From Cotesia glomerata (Eukaryota > Arthropoda > Insecta > Hymenoptera > Braconidae): a stretch of 64,000 nucleotides of DNA. Below, one piece after another: positions 10,590 through 24,639 of the stretch. Position 1 is the stretch's first letter. Every line of letters begins with the position of its first letter. The notes beneath the pieces were generated by a model that was not told where the DNA came from, searched no databases, and worked only from the letters and a program-made list of their open reading frames with translations. The position numbers and the translations under genes were made by a program. Where the stretch lies: assembly GCF_020080835.1 (NCBI RefSeq), contig NW_025401886.1:310001-374000 (forward strand), given 5' to 3'.

Positions 10590-11090
10590 TGAATAAATGA
10601 ACTGATTTTCACGCAATTTGCAAAAAATTCACTTATTCCGAATTTTTTCGACAACGATAACTTACGAACCAATCAACCGATTTTCACGTTTTTGGCAGCG
10701 ATCAACATGGTTTTTTGGGCTCTAATAATTATTTCATTATATCAAAAACGATCAAAACAGAAATGTTGAAGTTAGTTTTCGATAACTCCCGAACGAACCA
10801 ACCGATTTTGACACCATTGGTGGCAATCAACGTAGTTTTTGAAGTTTAAAAGCGGATAAGTTTTTGGAATTGATTGGTAGAGCCGTTTAAAAGTTATTCC
10901 AAGAAAACAATTTTTTTTAAATTTTATTTTTGAGATTTCTCAAAATGTAGCGAACCGAATCGATTAAAATTTTACGATATTTAATGGCAATGATATACTT
11001 TGGATTGCCACTTATTTCGATCCGTTCGGTTAAGCCGTTCAAAAGTTATAAGAGGTTTACATACATACACACACACACATACAGCTGCAC
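10590..11090 (+). repeat. Diverged GAGCTC-family repeat copy with short CA tract
   Basis: The phrases AACCAATCAACCGATTTTCA, GGCAGCGATCAACATGG and GCCGTTTAAAAGTTATTCCA match the body of the repeat family described at 21936-22912, ending at a short CA tract near 11065-11080. The GAGCTC palindromes and the downstream half are missing or unrecognisable. It is clearly older than the other copies. Confidence 0.6.
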
Positions 11091-11573
11091 GGACACCATA
11101 CGGTGTTGATTGTATGGGATTTAAAGGTAAAATTAGATTCTCAATAGATATTGGGCCAGGAAACGAGGTCGTACTTTGTCGAAAACAAGTGTCGTTACGT
11201 TTTCCATATTTTCGAAAGCTAGATGACTAAAATCTAAACGCAGTTACATTAACTATTACATTATAGGTTTGGATTTTACGACATTAAGTGAAAAACGTAC
11301 TGGTGACTTCACTGTACAAATTTTTAAAAGTTGGACAAACAAAGTAGTTAATATTTTTGACAGATATCGGTACCAAGAATGCGGTGAAATCCGGGTGATT
11401 CGTACGAAAGAGATCAAATTGTGAGAAATTTATGCCAGTTGAGTTCGAAGAATTTGAAACTTCATAATGAGAAAATGTTTGAGTTTTCTGAGCGTGTACT
11501 TAGCGGAAATATTTAGGGATCATATTTATAACTATATTTCATTATGCTTAATAATGCTTATAACCAACGTTAC

Positions 11574-11793
11574 CTGTATTGACGTTAGTATGCAAAATAT
11601 CTGGTTCTTTGAAAAAATTGTAGTGTTTGACCGCTGAGTACCAATATGAAGACACATCTTGGCCTCCTACATCTCCAGACACTGGACCACCAGGTCGACA
11701 ATAAAGATTTTGTCCAACTTCTCGATCGTTTCGATAATAAAATGTATTTGTATGAGCTAAATGATTAGCCCAAGTTTGAGCATATTCACACAG
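11574..11793 (-). CDS. Internal exon of a CAP-domain (GAPR-1/PR-1-like) gene
   Basis: Minus-strand exon of 220 nt, bounded by a poly-pyrimidine tract plus AG (11795-11794) and a GTAACG donor (11573 downward). It encodes about 73 residues without a stop: YAQTWANHLAHTNTF, then VGQNLYC, SSYWYSAVKHYNFFKEP and LHTNVNT. This is the core of the CAP/SCP superfamily, closest in style to Golgi-associated plant pathogenesis-related protein 1, a membrane-associated or secreted protein of unclear biochemistry. The next exon should supply the HFTQ-type CAP motif; I did not find it in the window, nor the 5' exons. It has no initiator Met, as expected for an internal exon. This is the only probable host coding sequence seen. 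Either introns are long and filled with transposons, or this is an orphan exon. Confidence 0.75.
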
Positions 11794-12959
11794 CTAAAAA
11801 AAAAAAAAATTAACATACTCAATGCAATGGTAGATTTTGTTTAAATATACAGTACTGACAGAAAGTTTCCGGACAAGCTTCGTGTTTACTTTTCAATTGA
11901 AATATGATACATAAATTCATTAATTTGATCTATAATGAAAATTCTATGTCATTTTATAAAGTGCGTACGATCGTGTCTTTGAATTTCCTCTTGATTTATT
12001 TTACTTTTAATAATTGTTTTAATAAATTTTCATCTTGCCTGGAAACTCTGTCGGCAGTGTAAATATTAGAGACTGTAACTATACGAAAAAATAATAATAT
12101 GAGCGTTTTTTGGGAGGCATCATACAATTCTAAATATATTTATGACTTTATTATTAAAATTATCGATTTATTTCAGTATATCAATTTGGAAACAAATAGT
12201 TTTAACATTTCTCCCTATTTCTTCACTACTTCAGTAATCCTTCTCTTCTACCGGCATTTACCCATACTTCACAATAGCACAGTGACTTTAGAAAACCGTA
12301 GACACCTGATCTGATTAGGGTACATTCGAATATAGGAAAATGAAACCCGGATGCCGGAGAAAAAAGAAATATTCTTCTAGCCGCTGCCGGAGATGGACCC
12401 ATGTCTGGCTACCGATCGTAACTTAGAAGTCAATTTTTCTTTAGATAATTTTATTTAATACTAGCAAACCCAGCCTGCTTCGCAGGGCTAAAGCTTACTT
12501 TAGTCTTTATCTTCATTTTCATTCTCTTCCACTCTTTTCTCTAGTGGGAAAAAATTTTCACTTACGCCGATGTACACGTCAGTTAATAAAACATCTACTT
12601 TGTTATTAATATGTAAGCATATCGGACTCATCTCAATGTCAACAGTAAAAGTACGAAACAAGGCTCGAGCGTTGTCAATGTTAATAATTTGGAAATTTTA
12701 TCAATAAAAACAAAGAAAAGATAATTCGTTTTGAATTGTTAATTCTTTGACAGATGACAGATATGGAATTAGTTGACTTGCTTTTTGAATAGATTTTATT
12801 TATTAGTCTATTTATTAGTTAATTTTTTAGTCTATATATCGCAGCACCACCTAGTGGCAATTTACGTCAATGGGGATAGCATAAAAACCTTCTCCGAAAA
12901 AAAATACAGATACCCTAAAAGCCATCTTAACTCAAACTTTTATTCAATCTACTGCCGAA
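11794..12959. other. Intron or intergenic sequence, no gene recognised
   Basis: Nothing coding could be supported. A short hairpin-bearing segment near 12465-12500 (AACCCAGCCTGCTTCGC, then GGGCT) resembles a repeat motif common in insect genomes. If the CAP exon belongs to a live gene, this stretch is likely its upstream intron. Confidence 0.4.
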
Positions 12960-13225
12960 ATTTGTAGCCAACTTGATGAAAAAAGTTGCAAACCAAACGT
13001 TTTTACTTAAGTTGTCTACAAGTTACACTGCAATTTGACATCAAGACTTGCAGTACAAGTATTTTATTCAAGTTGTAGTGAAATTGTAGTACAATTTAAC
13101 CAAAAGTTCGGTGTTAACTTGTATTCAAATTGGGGCTGTAGATTTTAGTCAATTTGTTTACAACTGTTGTACTGTAAAAATTTACGGCAAACTTGATGTC
13201 AAGTTAACTGTAACTGCTGAAATCC
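12960..13225. repeat. CAAGTTGTA-word array
   Basis: Variants of AAGTTGTA, TACAAGT, AACTTGAT and ACAACTTG recur in both orientations about every 20-30 bases, between GCCAACTTGATGAAAAAAG on the left and GGCAAACTTGATGTCAAG on the right. It has the same architecture as the TGATCA-word elements but a different word. No ORF of substance. Confidence 0.5.
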
Positions 13226-13500
13226 AACTACTTTTAATCAAAGCGTGGCTATCAGGGTACATATCAATTTTCATAATGATCGGTCAAATAGTTTCTGAGT
13301 TTATCGATTTCATATATACAAACATCCTCTTATATATGAGTCATTCCATGTCAATTCAACGACGTGGCGACGCTGACCCTCTTAGATTTTTATGATTTTT
13401 CAATATGTTCTTATACATATAGAAAGAAGTCCTCAGGTAAATGTTTAGCTCTTTATCTCTTTTCATTCCAAAGTTGTCGATTTTTGAAGAAATTAACGAG

Positions 13501-14174
13501 AAAAATTAGAAAAACGGTTGACCCTGAAGGCCATCCCTGCGACTTCTCGCTAATTCCGTTAATACCTGGGTGCTTAAAATTTCACTTACGAAGTTTTTGA
13601 GCTCTTCGAGCTCAAAAATACAATTTCTGTATTGTTTCGAGCTCTCCGAGCTCAAAAGTCTGATAGAAGTTTCATAGAAAACTATTTTTTGAATATTCAA
13701 ACAGCAATAACTTTTGAATAAATGAACCGATAATTACGCAGTTGACGGCATTCGACGCAGTTATTTGAGCCTCATGAAGAATTTTTAAGTTTTAATTGAT
13801 TAAATTAGAAATTTGGGAGTAATTCCGAAAAAACACTTTTTTCGGTTTTCTTTCATTCACGATATCTCTTGAACTAATCAACCGATTTCGACCGGATGGA
13901 CGGCAATCGACGTGGTTTTTCAAGGTTAAGAACTAATTAGTTTTTCGAATCGATCGGTAAAGCCGTTTTAAAGTTATTCCAAAAAAACCACTTTTGAAAA
14001 AAAATTTTTTCTTATTTTTTTCGAGATTTCTCAAAATTTATCGATCCGCATCGGTTCAAATTGACAGGAAATCTAAGTTTGGCTAAGCCCTTCCGAATGG
14101 CACCAACCACAATGAAATCGGTTTAACCATTCAAAGGTTATAAAAGGTTTACACACACACACACACACACACAC
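13501..14174 (+). repeat. GAGCTC repeat, 5' part up to its CA tract
   Basis: Starts with the family signature AAAACGGTTGACCCTGAAGG and the TIR-like GACTTCTCGCTAA. Palindromic GAGCTC...GAGCTC blocks follow, then the AACCGATTTCGACCGG-type body and GTTCAAAGGTTATAAAAGG, ending in (AC)12 at 14151-14174. The 3' part resumes at 17378 after the inserted R1-clade element. Confidence 0.85.
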
Positions 14175-14718
14175 ACCTGCGGCAGAGGAGAAACTGCTAC
14201 CAGGTGCGTCTCCCCGCAGCGGATGGAAGAACGATCGCCGTCCTTGGATGACACTAGGTCTCTTAGTTGATGAGGTACAGAGGGTAGGAGCCAAATAAAA
14301 TATGCTCCCGTGGACAAAACTCCCCCCCCCACCCCCTTTAATAGGTTGGTCACACTAACTGACTTAGCAAGACGATCGTTACCTGCTGTAACTCACTGGG
14401 AGTGTCCGGAACCCGTGTCGATTATTTCCGACGATGCGGGCCACGGCTGATGTGAGCTTGCTCTGCCGAGGTGTAAGTTGCAGCAGTGGATCAGGAGCCA
14501 GTCACTTCGGGCCTTGATCAGGAAGTACGCAGTGAGTGTTAGAGATCGGAATCTTGACCGCCACGAGCAAGTCTAATCCGTCCGTGTATTCCGGGACTGG
14601 CTAAGTGTCGACTAGGCCTCAGGGAACTGGGATAGAAGTACTATCTCCGAGGGTACACCCGTTCCTAGTTATGATAACCCGCTCCACTCCGTACGATGCG
14701 CTGGTAAATCAAAAAAGT

Positions 14719-15133
14719 ATGAGTAATTTACAGGAAATAAACAAGAGTGGAAACGGGCTTCATGCCCAACAAGCAGCGATTGAAGCAAGCGCTGAAATGA
14801 AAAGAACGCAAGCGCTGGAGCGCCTTGAAAAGCTGACCATTGAGCTGCAAGAGTTTGTCCAAACAAATGTCAATATCCACAAGGAGATAAAGACCAAGAC
14901 AACCGGTGTAGTCAATGCTCTTGGAAGATTCAAAAAACTGGACAAAGAATGGCAGTCATCACGACGACGCATTCAAACTGGTTGAGACGGAAAAAGCAAT
15001 GGATACTGGAGCCGACGGTGACAGCGAATCTGTTGCTGAGGACAAGGGTGAAACTGACACAAGGCCTGGAAAGAGAAAGGACCGAAATTCGCCAGAGCCA
15101 ACCGACAAAGTCACAAAGAAGAAGGCGACTTAA
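14719..15133 (+). pseudogene. R1-clade ORF1, N-terminal half, frameshifted
   Basis: The ATG at 14719 begins a helical, charged N-terminus (HAQQAAIEASAEMKR, then NIHKEIKTKTTGVVNALG), nearly the same as ORF1 of the copy starting at 32812. A frameshift near 14950 ends this frame at 14985; the same protein continues in another frame (DGDSESVAED, KRKDRNSPEP) to 15133. The zinc-knuckle half of ORF1 is deleted. The protein would bind element RNA; this remnant cannot. Confidence 0.75.
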
Positions 15134-15134
15134 C

Positions 15135-17128
15135 TCCGCAGAGTTGTTGGCAGAGTATAAAAAGGCCCGTCGAGAATTGAACTGAGTCATCAAAGAAAGC
15201 AAAAGACGCTGCTGGAAGGAACTGGTCGCAGAAGTAGAGAAAGATCCATGGGGCAGACCGTATAAGGTGGTTATGACCCACCTGAAATGCCAGCCAATGC
15301 CATCACCTACATGTCCACAGCTCCTAAAGAAGATTGTTATTGCACTGTTTCCCCAACAGTCGGTATTCACCTACAAGTTGGAGCAGCTCAACCCTGAAGA
15401 CATCCCAACTATCACGTTGGATGAGTTGATAGAGGCAGGTAATCGAGTAGAGAATAATAAGGCGCCGGGATTGGACGGAATCCCTAATATTGCCCTGAAA
15501 TCAATCCTTAGGGCAGCACTGAAATTATTCCTGGATGTTTATGACACATGCCTGAAGGAAGGGACTCTTTTCCAGAAGTGGAAACAGCTAGTACTACTTC
15601 CGAAAGGGAAAAAGCCGCCGGAAGAACCGTCATCCTACCGACCACTCTGCATGTTAGACACGGCCGGGAAGATAATCGAGCGCATAATTCATCAGAGAAT
15701 AGAGGCTGTAGTCGATCCACTCCTGGCAGAGAACCAGTTTGGTTTCCGAAAAGGACGGTCAACTCTGGATGCGACCAAATTGGTTGTTGATATAGCCAAG
15801 GATGCAATCGCCGGAACGAGATGGAAGGGTGGAAAGAAGAAATACTACTTGGTGGCTGCTTTGGACATCAAGAATGCCTTCAACTCCGCTAACTGGGACT
15901 GCGTCATGCAGGCTCTAGAAAAAAAAAACTTACCAGGATACCTTCGCAGAATGGTAGCAACTACTTCACGAATAGGGTCCTGAAATATGACACGAAGAAC
16001 GGTACGGAAGTGTACGAAATCACCGGAAGAGTGCCACAGGGATGAGTCTTAGGTCCTCTGCTATGGAACATCATGTATGATGGTCTCCTGAGAATAGCAT
16101 TGCCTACGAGAGTCAAACTTGTAGCATATGCGGATGACGTAGCTGTCGTGATCGTCGCATAGCACCTCAAAGAGATAGAAATGGCATTCGATATTACATT
16201 CAGACGAGTCAATTTGTGGATGGACATGGTGAACTTGCAACTAGCCAAGCATAAAACCGAGGCAGTGCTCATCACCAGTAGAAAAACGGTAGAAACTGTC
16301 AAGTTGAGAGTCGGAGAACAAGAAATCACATCAAACCCATTTATCCGTTATCTGGGAGTGATGCTGGATGCCCGACTCAATTTCAAGCAGCAGGTGGAAC
16401 ACGTCAGTGCCAAAGCGTCAGTAGTGAGGGCTAGTCTCGCATCAGTGCTCACTTACGGAATATCCATTTGGGCTGATGCACTGAAAACTCAAGAATCATG
16501 GAGAAAAGCTGGACCAGTATATCAACTGAGTGCCCTACAAATAGCTAGTGCCTTCCGCACAATATCAGAAGAAGCACTGTGCGTCACTGCCCGAACACTA
16601 CCTCTTAGAGTTCTAGCAGAGAAAAGACGGGCCCTTTACCAACGAAAAAGGTCAACTGCACTGAGCCCTGAAGAACGGCAGAACAGCATAGGCCGATGGC
16701 AACTACAATGGGATGCTGCAGAGAAGGGTAGGTGAACGCACCGCCTCATACCTCCGATCGAAATTTGGCTTAACCGGAATCACGGTGAGGTCAATTACTA
16801 TCTCACACAGATGTTGTCGGGACACGGGTTTTTCCGAGAGTATCTGCACCGCTTTAAGCACGATAATTCTTCGGAGTGCCCGTCCTGCCCAGAAGTTAAT
16901 GAAGATGCAGAGCACGTCTTTTTTGTATGTCCTCGTTTCGAACCATAACGTGAAGAGTTGGAGAGGATCCTGAACCAGAGAATGCAACCAGATTTACTAG
17001 TGGAAGCAATGTTGTCATCAGAAACTGCCTGGAACGCTACCAACACGTTTGCAACAGAAGTCCTCAAAGATTTGCGTTCCACCGAAAGAAGAAGAGCAAA
17101 TACCAGAAGACAGAAGGAAGAAAGTTAA
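15135..17128 (+). pseudogene. R1-clade ORF2 relic: reverse transcriptase and zinc-finger tail
   Basis: Begins mid-protein at AEYKKARRELN, joined to the ORF1 remnant by the internal deletion. Recognisable reverse-transcriptase blocks are NNKAPGLDGIPNIALK, SSYRPLCMLDTAGKIIERII, NQFGFRKGRSTLDA, LDIKNAFNSANW and AYADDVA (near 16130). Stops and frameshifts occur near 15184, 15960, 16045 and 16160. About 20 residues are missing after RASLAS compared with the copy at 40030. The C-terminal CCHC region (SECPSCPE, then EHVFFVCP) is at about 16870-16930 in a third frame. Non-functional. Confidence 0.8.
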
Positions 17129-17377
17129 CACCTTAGCCACCAGAAGGGAGAGCAGTAGCTAGTTCCTCCCCTTACGAAGTACTTACTGACGGCGGTTTCC
17201 ATGAGGGATTAGAGAAAAGAAGAAAAGAGGTTTAGGGTTTAGTGAGCAGGGGCGTTAGCGTCGAGTTTTAGTATGACGCTGCGTCGAGTCGTCACATATC
17301 AGGGCCAAACAGCTATGCCTGTAATCCGCAAAAAGGATTCCTCCCTCCTCTGAAAAAAAAAAAAAAAAAAAAAAAAA

Positions 17378-17552
17378 CACACACATACAGACATAGTGAC
17401 ATAGTGACGACCTCGCTGGAATAGTCAGGGAAGCTTTCTAGGACTTCAAAACGTCGAGATCTGATGAAAACTTGATTTTCGAAAAACGGGGTAAAACCAA
17501 TAATTTCCCGATTTTTGAAAATTTTCAATTTTCTTAGCGGGAAGTTAAAAAT
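17378..17552 (+). repeat. GAGCTC repeat, 3' part
   Basis: Continues the copy that starts at 13501: a CACACACATACAGACATAG junction, then GGAAGCTTTCTAGGACTTC, ACGTCGAGATCTGATG and the terminal hairpin TTCCCG...TAGCGGGAAGTT. The copy is complete apart from the retrotransposon sitting in its CA tract. Confidence 0.85.
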
Positions 17553-17861
17553 TCATGTTTCTGATAACAATTGAAATAACCTAATTCAATAAAAAATTTC
17601 TTAAGTATTTTTTGATGCTCTTTCTGAAAAAAATACAAAAATTGAAAAAAAAAATTTTTTTGATACTTGTTTAGCCATTTTTAATCGAAAAATTGGATTT
17701 TTGTTCAATGGGACTTTTGATTTTATCCAAAAAAATTTACCAAATTATACGTTAAAAAACAAAATTTTTGAGCCATAATCGAAGATGGGCTTTCAATAAC
17801 TTCTAGTGAAAAAAATTTAAAAACAAACTTTTTTTCGGTAGTTTTGATTTATTTTTCTTCT
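17553..17861. other. AT-rich spacer
   Basis: A/T-rich and oligo-A/T dominated, with no coding or repeat signature that could be supported. Confidence 0.4.
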
Positions 17862-18510
17862 TAGATATAGGGTATTCCATGAAAAATCGACCACTTTTGA
17901 ACCCGACCCCTTTAGATTTAGCTGAAACTGTACTATTCTTTTTTTACTCTTTGAAGGACATTTTTGAGAATTTTTTCAAATTGTTTTATCCAACCGAAAA
18001 AAAGTTATGAATTTTTCAAAAAAATGGCTTTTTTATTATCAAATAGCCATAACTTTTTTAGAAATTGACTTTTAGGTACCTTTTTCTTTCAAAAATTTTT
18101 GTTTTTGAATTAACTTTTCGAAACACTACACGAAAAAAATTTAACATGATCAATTATATAAAATAATCGGTTTTTTTTTAGTAAAATCGTCAGTTTTTCA
18201 AAGTCCACCCTTTTTTTTTTTTTTTGCTCTTCTAAAAAACTTCAATTAATTTGACAACTATCCCCGCTAATCCTGAAGTGGGCCGATTTTTCCTTATATT
18301 TTTTTTATTTATCTAAAAAAAAAAATTGTCAAATTTAAAAAATGGAAAAAATTTTTTTTCCGTAAACTTTATTTCTATTATAAAATGAATATAATTTAAC
18401 GATTTTATGATATAATATTTCAAATTCATAGACTTAATTTACGAATATAATCACCAAGATTCAAATTTTAACCTATCAGTAAGGTCGATAAACTGGGGTA
18501 GGATAATTAT

Positions 18511-18837
18511 AGACTTACCTATAGTCAGTATATTAGAAACTATACGCTAGTGTTTATCGATTTATGAATACGGTTTTTTTATACTGTCTAAAACATAACC
18601 TGTAAATTGCTGTTAATCTTTTGTGCGATCAACTGTCTAGTGAAAGATTGTTGATATTACATTTGCTAAATAAATAAATAATTATTATAGTTTATATTTA
18701 TAGTAACAATACTTTTTCCCAAAATTTAACTAAATTCGACCGATGGCGGAGATATCGGTTGGGTAGGGTATTTTACGCTCGCCCTTTTAATATATAATAA
18801 AATTAACCCTCAGGCTGGGTTAGTGCACATTTGGACG
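18511..18837. other. AT-rich interior of the long-arm transposon
   Basis: No coding signal. It lies between the left inverted arm and the LTR-like segment. Confidence 0.4.
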
Positions 18838-20048
18838 CCAGATAATTTTATCCAAAAATTACCAAAAATAATAAAAATTCCAGGGGCCGCGCCGGACGGT
18901 CAATTAACGATTTAAATCAGTATGCGAATGAAAAGGTAAAACTCAAAGTAACTAAAGTCAAGGTCAAGATAGAATTTACAATTAGAAATAATTAGTTATA
19001 AAATAATATTTTATATTAACGAATTGAACTAGGAAGATGAGTCATAGGAAAAGAATCCGGGAATTAACTTACATAAAATAAATCATTGTTTAATTGGTAA
19101 ATATTAATAAAAATAAATTATTTATTTATAAACGGTATTACTTAAAACTAAATCTACTTTCCAAATAACAAATTAAATCCTTTATGGAACTTTATAATAG
19201 ATTTCAAACAATTAAACCAATATAAACGATAATTTTAGATGTTAGCCTTTCAATATTATTTACAAACGTAATGATAATTAGTGTAAGTGTAATGCTTTAT
19301 CTAGTAATTGCTGGCCGTTTCAGGGACCCACACGAGGCTTTCGGGATAGGTACAAGTATTCCTTTAAAATAACCCTTACTCGCTACGGGATCGACCCGAT
19401 AAATCGATAGTGAATTTAATTAAACGATAAAAGAATAAATTATTTAAGCCAGAAGACAGCGGTGTGCAGATATTAATCGATCTCAACTTGTGAGTACTCA
19501 CCAAAAAGGAAACTCAACCCAAGGCACCAAATCCACACTCCTTACAATAGCGGAGGTCTCGCGTGTATACCTCACACCAAGCGGGCCACCGCGTGTCTAC
19601 TCAATTTTTGTCACCGTAAACCGTTCGAGGCCTCGTGTTCGACAACAAGGGCCTCTCTAGCCATTTTCCCTAATTCAATGAACTCTTTGCTCGCGATCGA
19701 TATTGTCGGGCCTCACCCGTGCGAGTAAAGGCTATGATTTATCACTCATAGTAAAATTAGGTACTATATGCCAATGATTTACGGCAATGCACACAAATAA
19801 TAATAATAATAATAAATTACAAATAATTCATTATAAATGTCTGAAATAAAGATAAAATTAATTCTTAAATTAATAACCATAATATTAGAAATTTCAAATA
19901 TAAATAATACTAATAATATTAAATTTAATAAATAAATTCATAAATCAATATAAAATAATAAATTCAGAGACACACCGAGTGTGGATCTGTTGCCAAATTT
20001 AGGCACAGGGAGGGACGCACACAGGGAATAAAAACCCTGTGACAGTTT
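18838..20048 (-). repeat. Possible LTR of a retrotransposon
   Basis: On the minus strand it begins TGTCACAGGG at 20048, contains a GC-richer middle (about 19320-19740), and is followed by TGGCGTCCAAATGTG (about 18843-18829), which resembles a tRNA primer-binding site of LTR elements. No clean CA end, no second LTR and no internal coding region were seen. The region has lower A/T content than its surroundings. A tentative call. Confidence 0.35.
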
Positions 20049-20099
20049 ATGAAGACTATTTTGATTTGGTGTTATTTGAAAAACTCATTGTTTTATTAT

Positions 20100-21640
20100 A
20101 TTAATCTAAATTGATTAGAAGAATTTTATGAAGACATTATAGCATCAATAAATCAATTCCATCGATTTTGTAATCCATTTAAGTTAGAATCACATTCAAG
20201 AAAAATGGGTTTACGTCCAGCAACTGACATTATGAAAGTAACGTTAGGATTAGGTGGAAATTATTTGTTATGCATTTCGTGTCGAAAAGAAGCTTCAAAA
20301 TTAGTGAAGGAACAAACAAATACTAGTGATGATCCTAATGTTGATGCAAGTGACCATGGAGATGATTCTAGTGACAACAATGAGAACAATGATGGTGCTG
20401 ACAGTGATAGTAACACAACTGCCACGGATCTCCCGTTATCCTTATCATTCCGTAAGTTTTTTAAAATTATTTATACATTACTTAAATACATTCCTAGCAA
20501 CTACATGTTTCATTGTTATTTTTTAAGTTCCTTGTCGTTTAATAACGAACCCAAAAATTCACAATCAAGCTCGGCATCCCAAGTTAGCGCTGCAACTCAA
20601 TTACCCGTTATAAACGATGCATTGCGACTGTTGAATCAATCGTTGAATCAATTTGGGTGAATGTAACAACTGTCCAGGGGTAGATGAGTTGAGTAACATT
20701 CTACTAACATGTTTTGAGAATCAGGAGATTAAGAATATTACGTATAAGTATTGGATATCAAAACCGAGAAGTAGTTTGGAAACTTTTATCAAGCCTACAG
20801 AAGAATTTGTTGGAAACTTTTATAGTGAACTAAAAGTTCTTTTACCTCACTCATTTATTGCTAAAGAACAAGTCAAATTTTTGAAAACATTGAAAGAAAC
20901 ACTGAAACCAAATGAATTTGTCATTATTTATGATTTTGCAGAGAATTATGCGTTCGTATTACAAAATGCAGCATCTGGTTTTCACTGAAATAATAACCAA
21001 GCAACAGTTTTTCCGGTGGTTATTTATGAAAAAGTAAATGATGAATTTGAACACAAAAGTTTAGTAATTATTTCAGACTGTAATAATCACGATGCCGTTG
21101 CTGTTCATGTTTTCATCAAATTAATAGCTGATTATGTGAAAAGTCTTCCCGAACGCTGTAACAAGATTTATTATTTTTCTGATGAGGCTCCTCAACAGTT
21201 CAAAAACTTTAAAAATTTTTTAAATTTATATTATCATGAAAATGATTCTGATATTCCTGCTGAGTGGCATTTTTCTGCGACTGCCCATGGCAAAGGTCCG
21301 TGTGATGGAATTGTGGCATCATCAAACGATACACAGCAAGAGCAAGTCTCCAACTTGCAGTTGATAAACAAATAACAACGCCGATAGAATTTTTTGAATG
21401 GGCTTCTAATCTGAATAACTTACCAAATATCATAGTTAAGTTTTCTCCAGAAAAAGATTATAATACAGCATTAACTGATTTAAATGACAGATTTTTGAAA
21501 ACGAAACCAATTGTAGGAACTTAACAACTACATTGTATAATTCCGGACAAAAATAGTTGTTTGTATGTTAAAAAATTTTCAAATTCTAATGGACAGAGAA
21601 TTTGTAAAATATTGAAACGCCAGAGAGAAAATTAATAAAT
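20100..21640 (+). pseudogene. DDE-type transposase-like gene, broken
   Basis: Several frames give a protein family common in insect genomes as repetitive predicted genes. An N-terminal zinc-binding patch spans CNPF (about 20168), GLRPATDIM (20208) and LLCISCRKEA, followed by an acidic Asp/Asn-rich linker. The core has LIPHS-type LLPHSFIAKEQ, then VIIYDFAENYAFV, VVIYEKVN, LVIISDCNNHDAV, IYYFSDEAPQQFKNF and WHFSATAHGKGPCDG. The conserved acidic residues (D in YDFAEN, D in FSDEAPQQ) suggest a DDE-type catalytic core. Lesions: a TGA at 20986-20988 where relatives have Trp, a frameshift near 21315 and a TAA near 21522. A GTAAGT at 20452 and TTTAAG ending at 20527 may mark a short intron. It lies inside the long-armed transposon and is probably its transposase. 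Confidence 0.6.
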
Positions 21641-21935
21641 AATTTTTTGTATTGTTTTTGTGAAATCATTGGATATTAACTGTATTAATCATTAAACTTA
21701 GTCATTATATTCGTAAATTAAGTCGATAAATTGAGAATATTATATCATAAAATCGTTAAATTATATATATTTTATTATAGAAATAAAGTTTACGGAAAAA
21801 AAATTTTTTCCATTTTTGAAAATTAGACAATTTTTTTTTAAATAAATAAAAAAAATATAAAAAAAAATCAGCCCACTCCGGGATTAGCGGGGATAGTTGT
21901 CAAATTAATTGAAGTTTTTTTTAAGAAAAAAAAAA

Positions 21936-23693
<1,758 letters not shown>

Positions 23694-23856
23694 ATTGGTA
23701 GACATCGAAAAAATGACGATTTTACTTAAAAAAAACCGATTATTTTATATAATTGATCATTTAAAATTTTTTTCGTGTATTTTTTCGAAAAGTTCATTCA
23801 AAAAAAAAAATTTAAAAAAAAAAAGGTACCCAAAAGTCAATTTCTAATATGGCCAG

Positions 23857-24445
23857 CTCGAAAAAGCTTCACCAAACTTAGATTTCCTGTTAATTTGAAC
23901 CGATTCGGACAAATAGATTTTGAGAAGTTTAGAGAAATCTAAAAAAAAATAGGAAAAAATTTTTTTCAGAAGTAGTGTTTTTGGGATAACTTTTAAACGG
24001 CTTACCGATTCCATAAACTAATCAGCTCTCAACCTTGAAAAACCACGTCAATCGCCGCCAATCTAGTCAAAATCGGTTGATTCGTTCGAGAGATATCGTG
24101 AACGAAAGAAACCCGAAAAAAGTGTTTTTTCGGAGTTACTCCAAAATTTCTAGTTTGAACAATTGAAACTTAGAAATTCTTTATGAGACTTAAAAAACTG
24201 CGTAGAATGCCGCCAACCACGTAACAATCGGTTCATTCATTCAAAAGTTGTTGTGGTTTGAAAATTCAAAAAATAGTGTTCTATGAAACTTCTATCAGAC
24301 TTTTGAGCTCAAAGAGCTCAAAAGCACAGAAAAGGTATCTTTTGGAGCTCGAAGAGCTCAAAAAAAGCGGCCAGGTATTAACGAAATTAGCGGTAAGTTG
24401 CAGGGATGGCTTTTAGAGTCAACCGTTTTCCTAATTTTTATGTAT
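23857..24445 (-). repeat. GAGCTC repeat, minus-strand partial copy
   Basis: Reverse-oriented copy running from the segment next to the CA tract (CACCAAACTTAGATTTCC) back to the start signature (GTTGCAGGGATGGC, AACCGTTTTCCTAATTTTT). GAGCTC palindromes lie near 24306-24360. The CA tract and 3' part are missing. Confidence 0.8.
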
Positions 24446-24639
24446 AGAATGTTCAGAATTAATTATTTTATACAATACATAGCATTTGCAAAGAGAAGAT
24501 AAATTAAAAAAATTTAAGAACTTAATAAAAAAAAAAAATTTTTTTAAATTGAAACTGAAAAAAAAAATTATAAAAAATTTCAAAGATAAGAAAAACATAA
24601 TATGTCTGGTAGTTTATAATCACTATTTGTACACCTGGA

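Larger units (their letters stand above)
14175..17377 (+). mobile_element. R1-clade non-LTR retrotransposon, internally deleted, in a CA microsatellite
   Basis: The element starts exactly at the end of an (AC)n tract and ends in a 25-base poly(A) at 17353-17377 followed again by CACACACATACAG. It belongs to the same family as the longer copy at 32279-41053: matching 5' region with ACTGCTACC and GCGTCTCCCCG near the start, and matching 3' region. Relative to that copy about 1.8 kb is missing (second half of ORF1 plus the whole endonuclease), with further small deletions in the reverse transcriptase. R1-clade lineages specific for AC-type microsatellites (Waldo/Mino type) are known, and the position fits them. 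Confidence 0.85.

Noticed and set aside
11000..11230. 76-aa ORF across a CA tract
   Set aside because: Mostly repeat-derived (end of a diverged GAGCTC repeat and its microsatellite).
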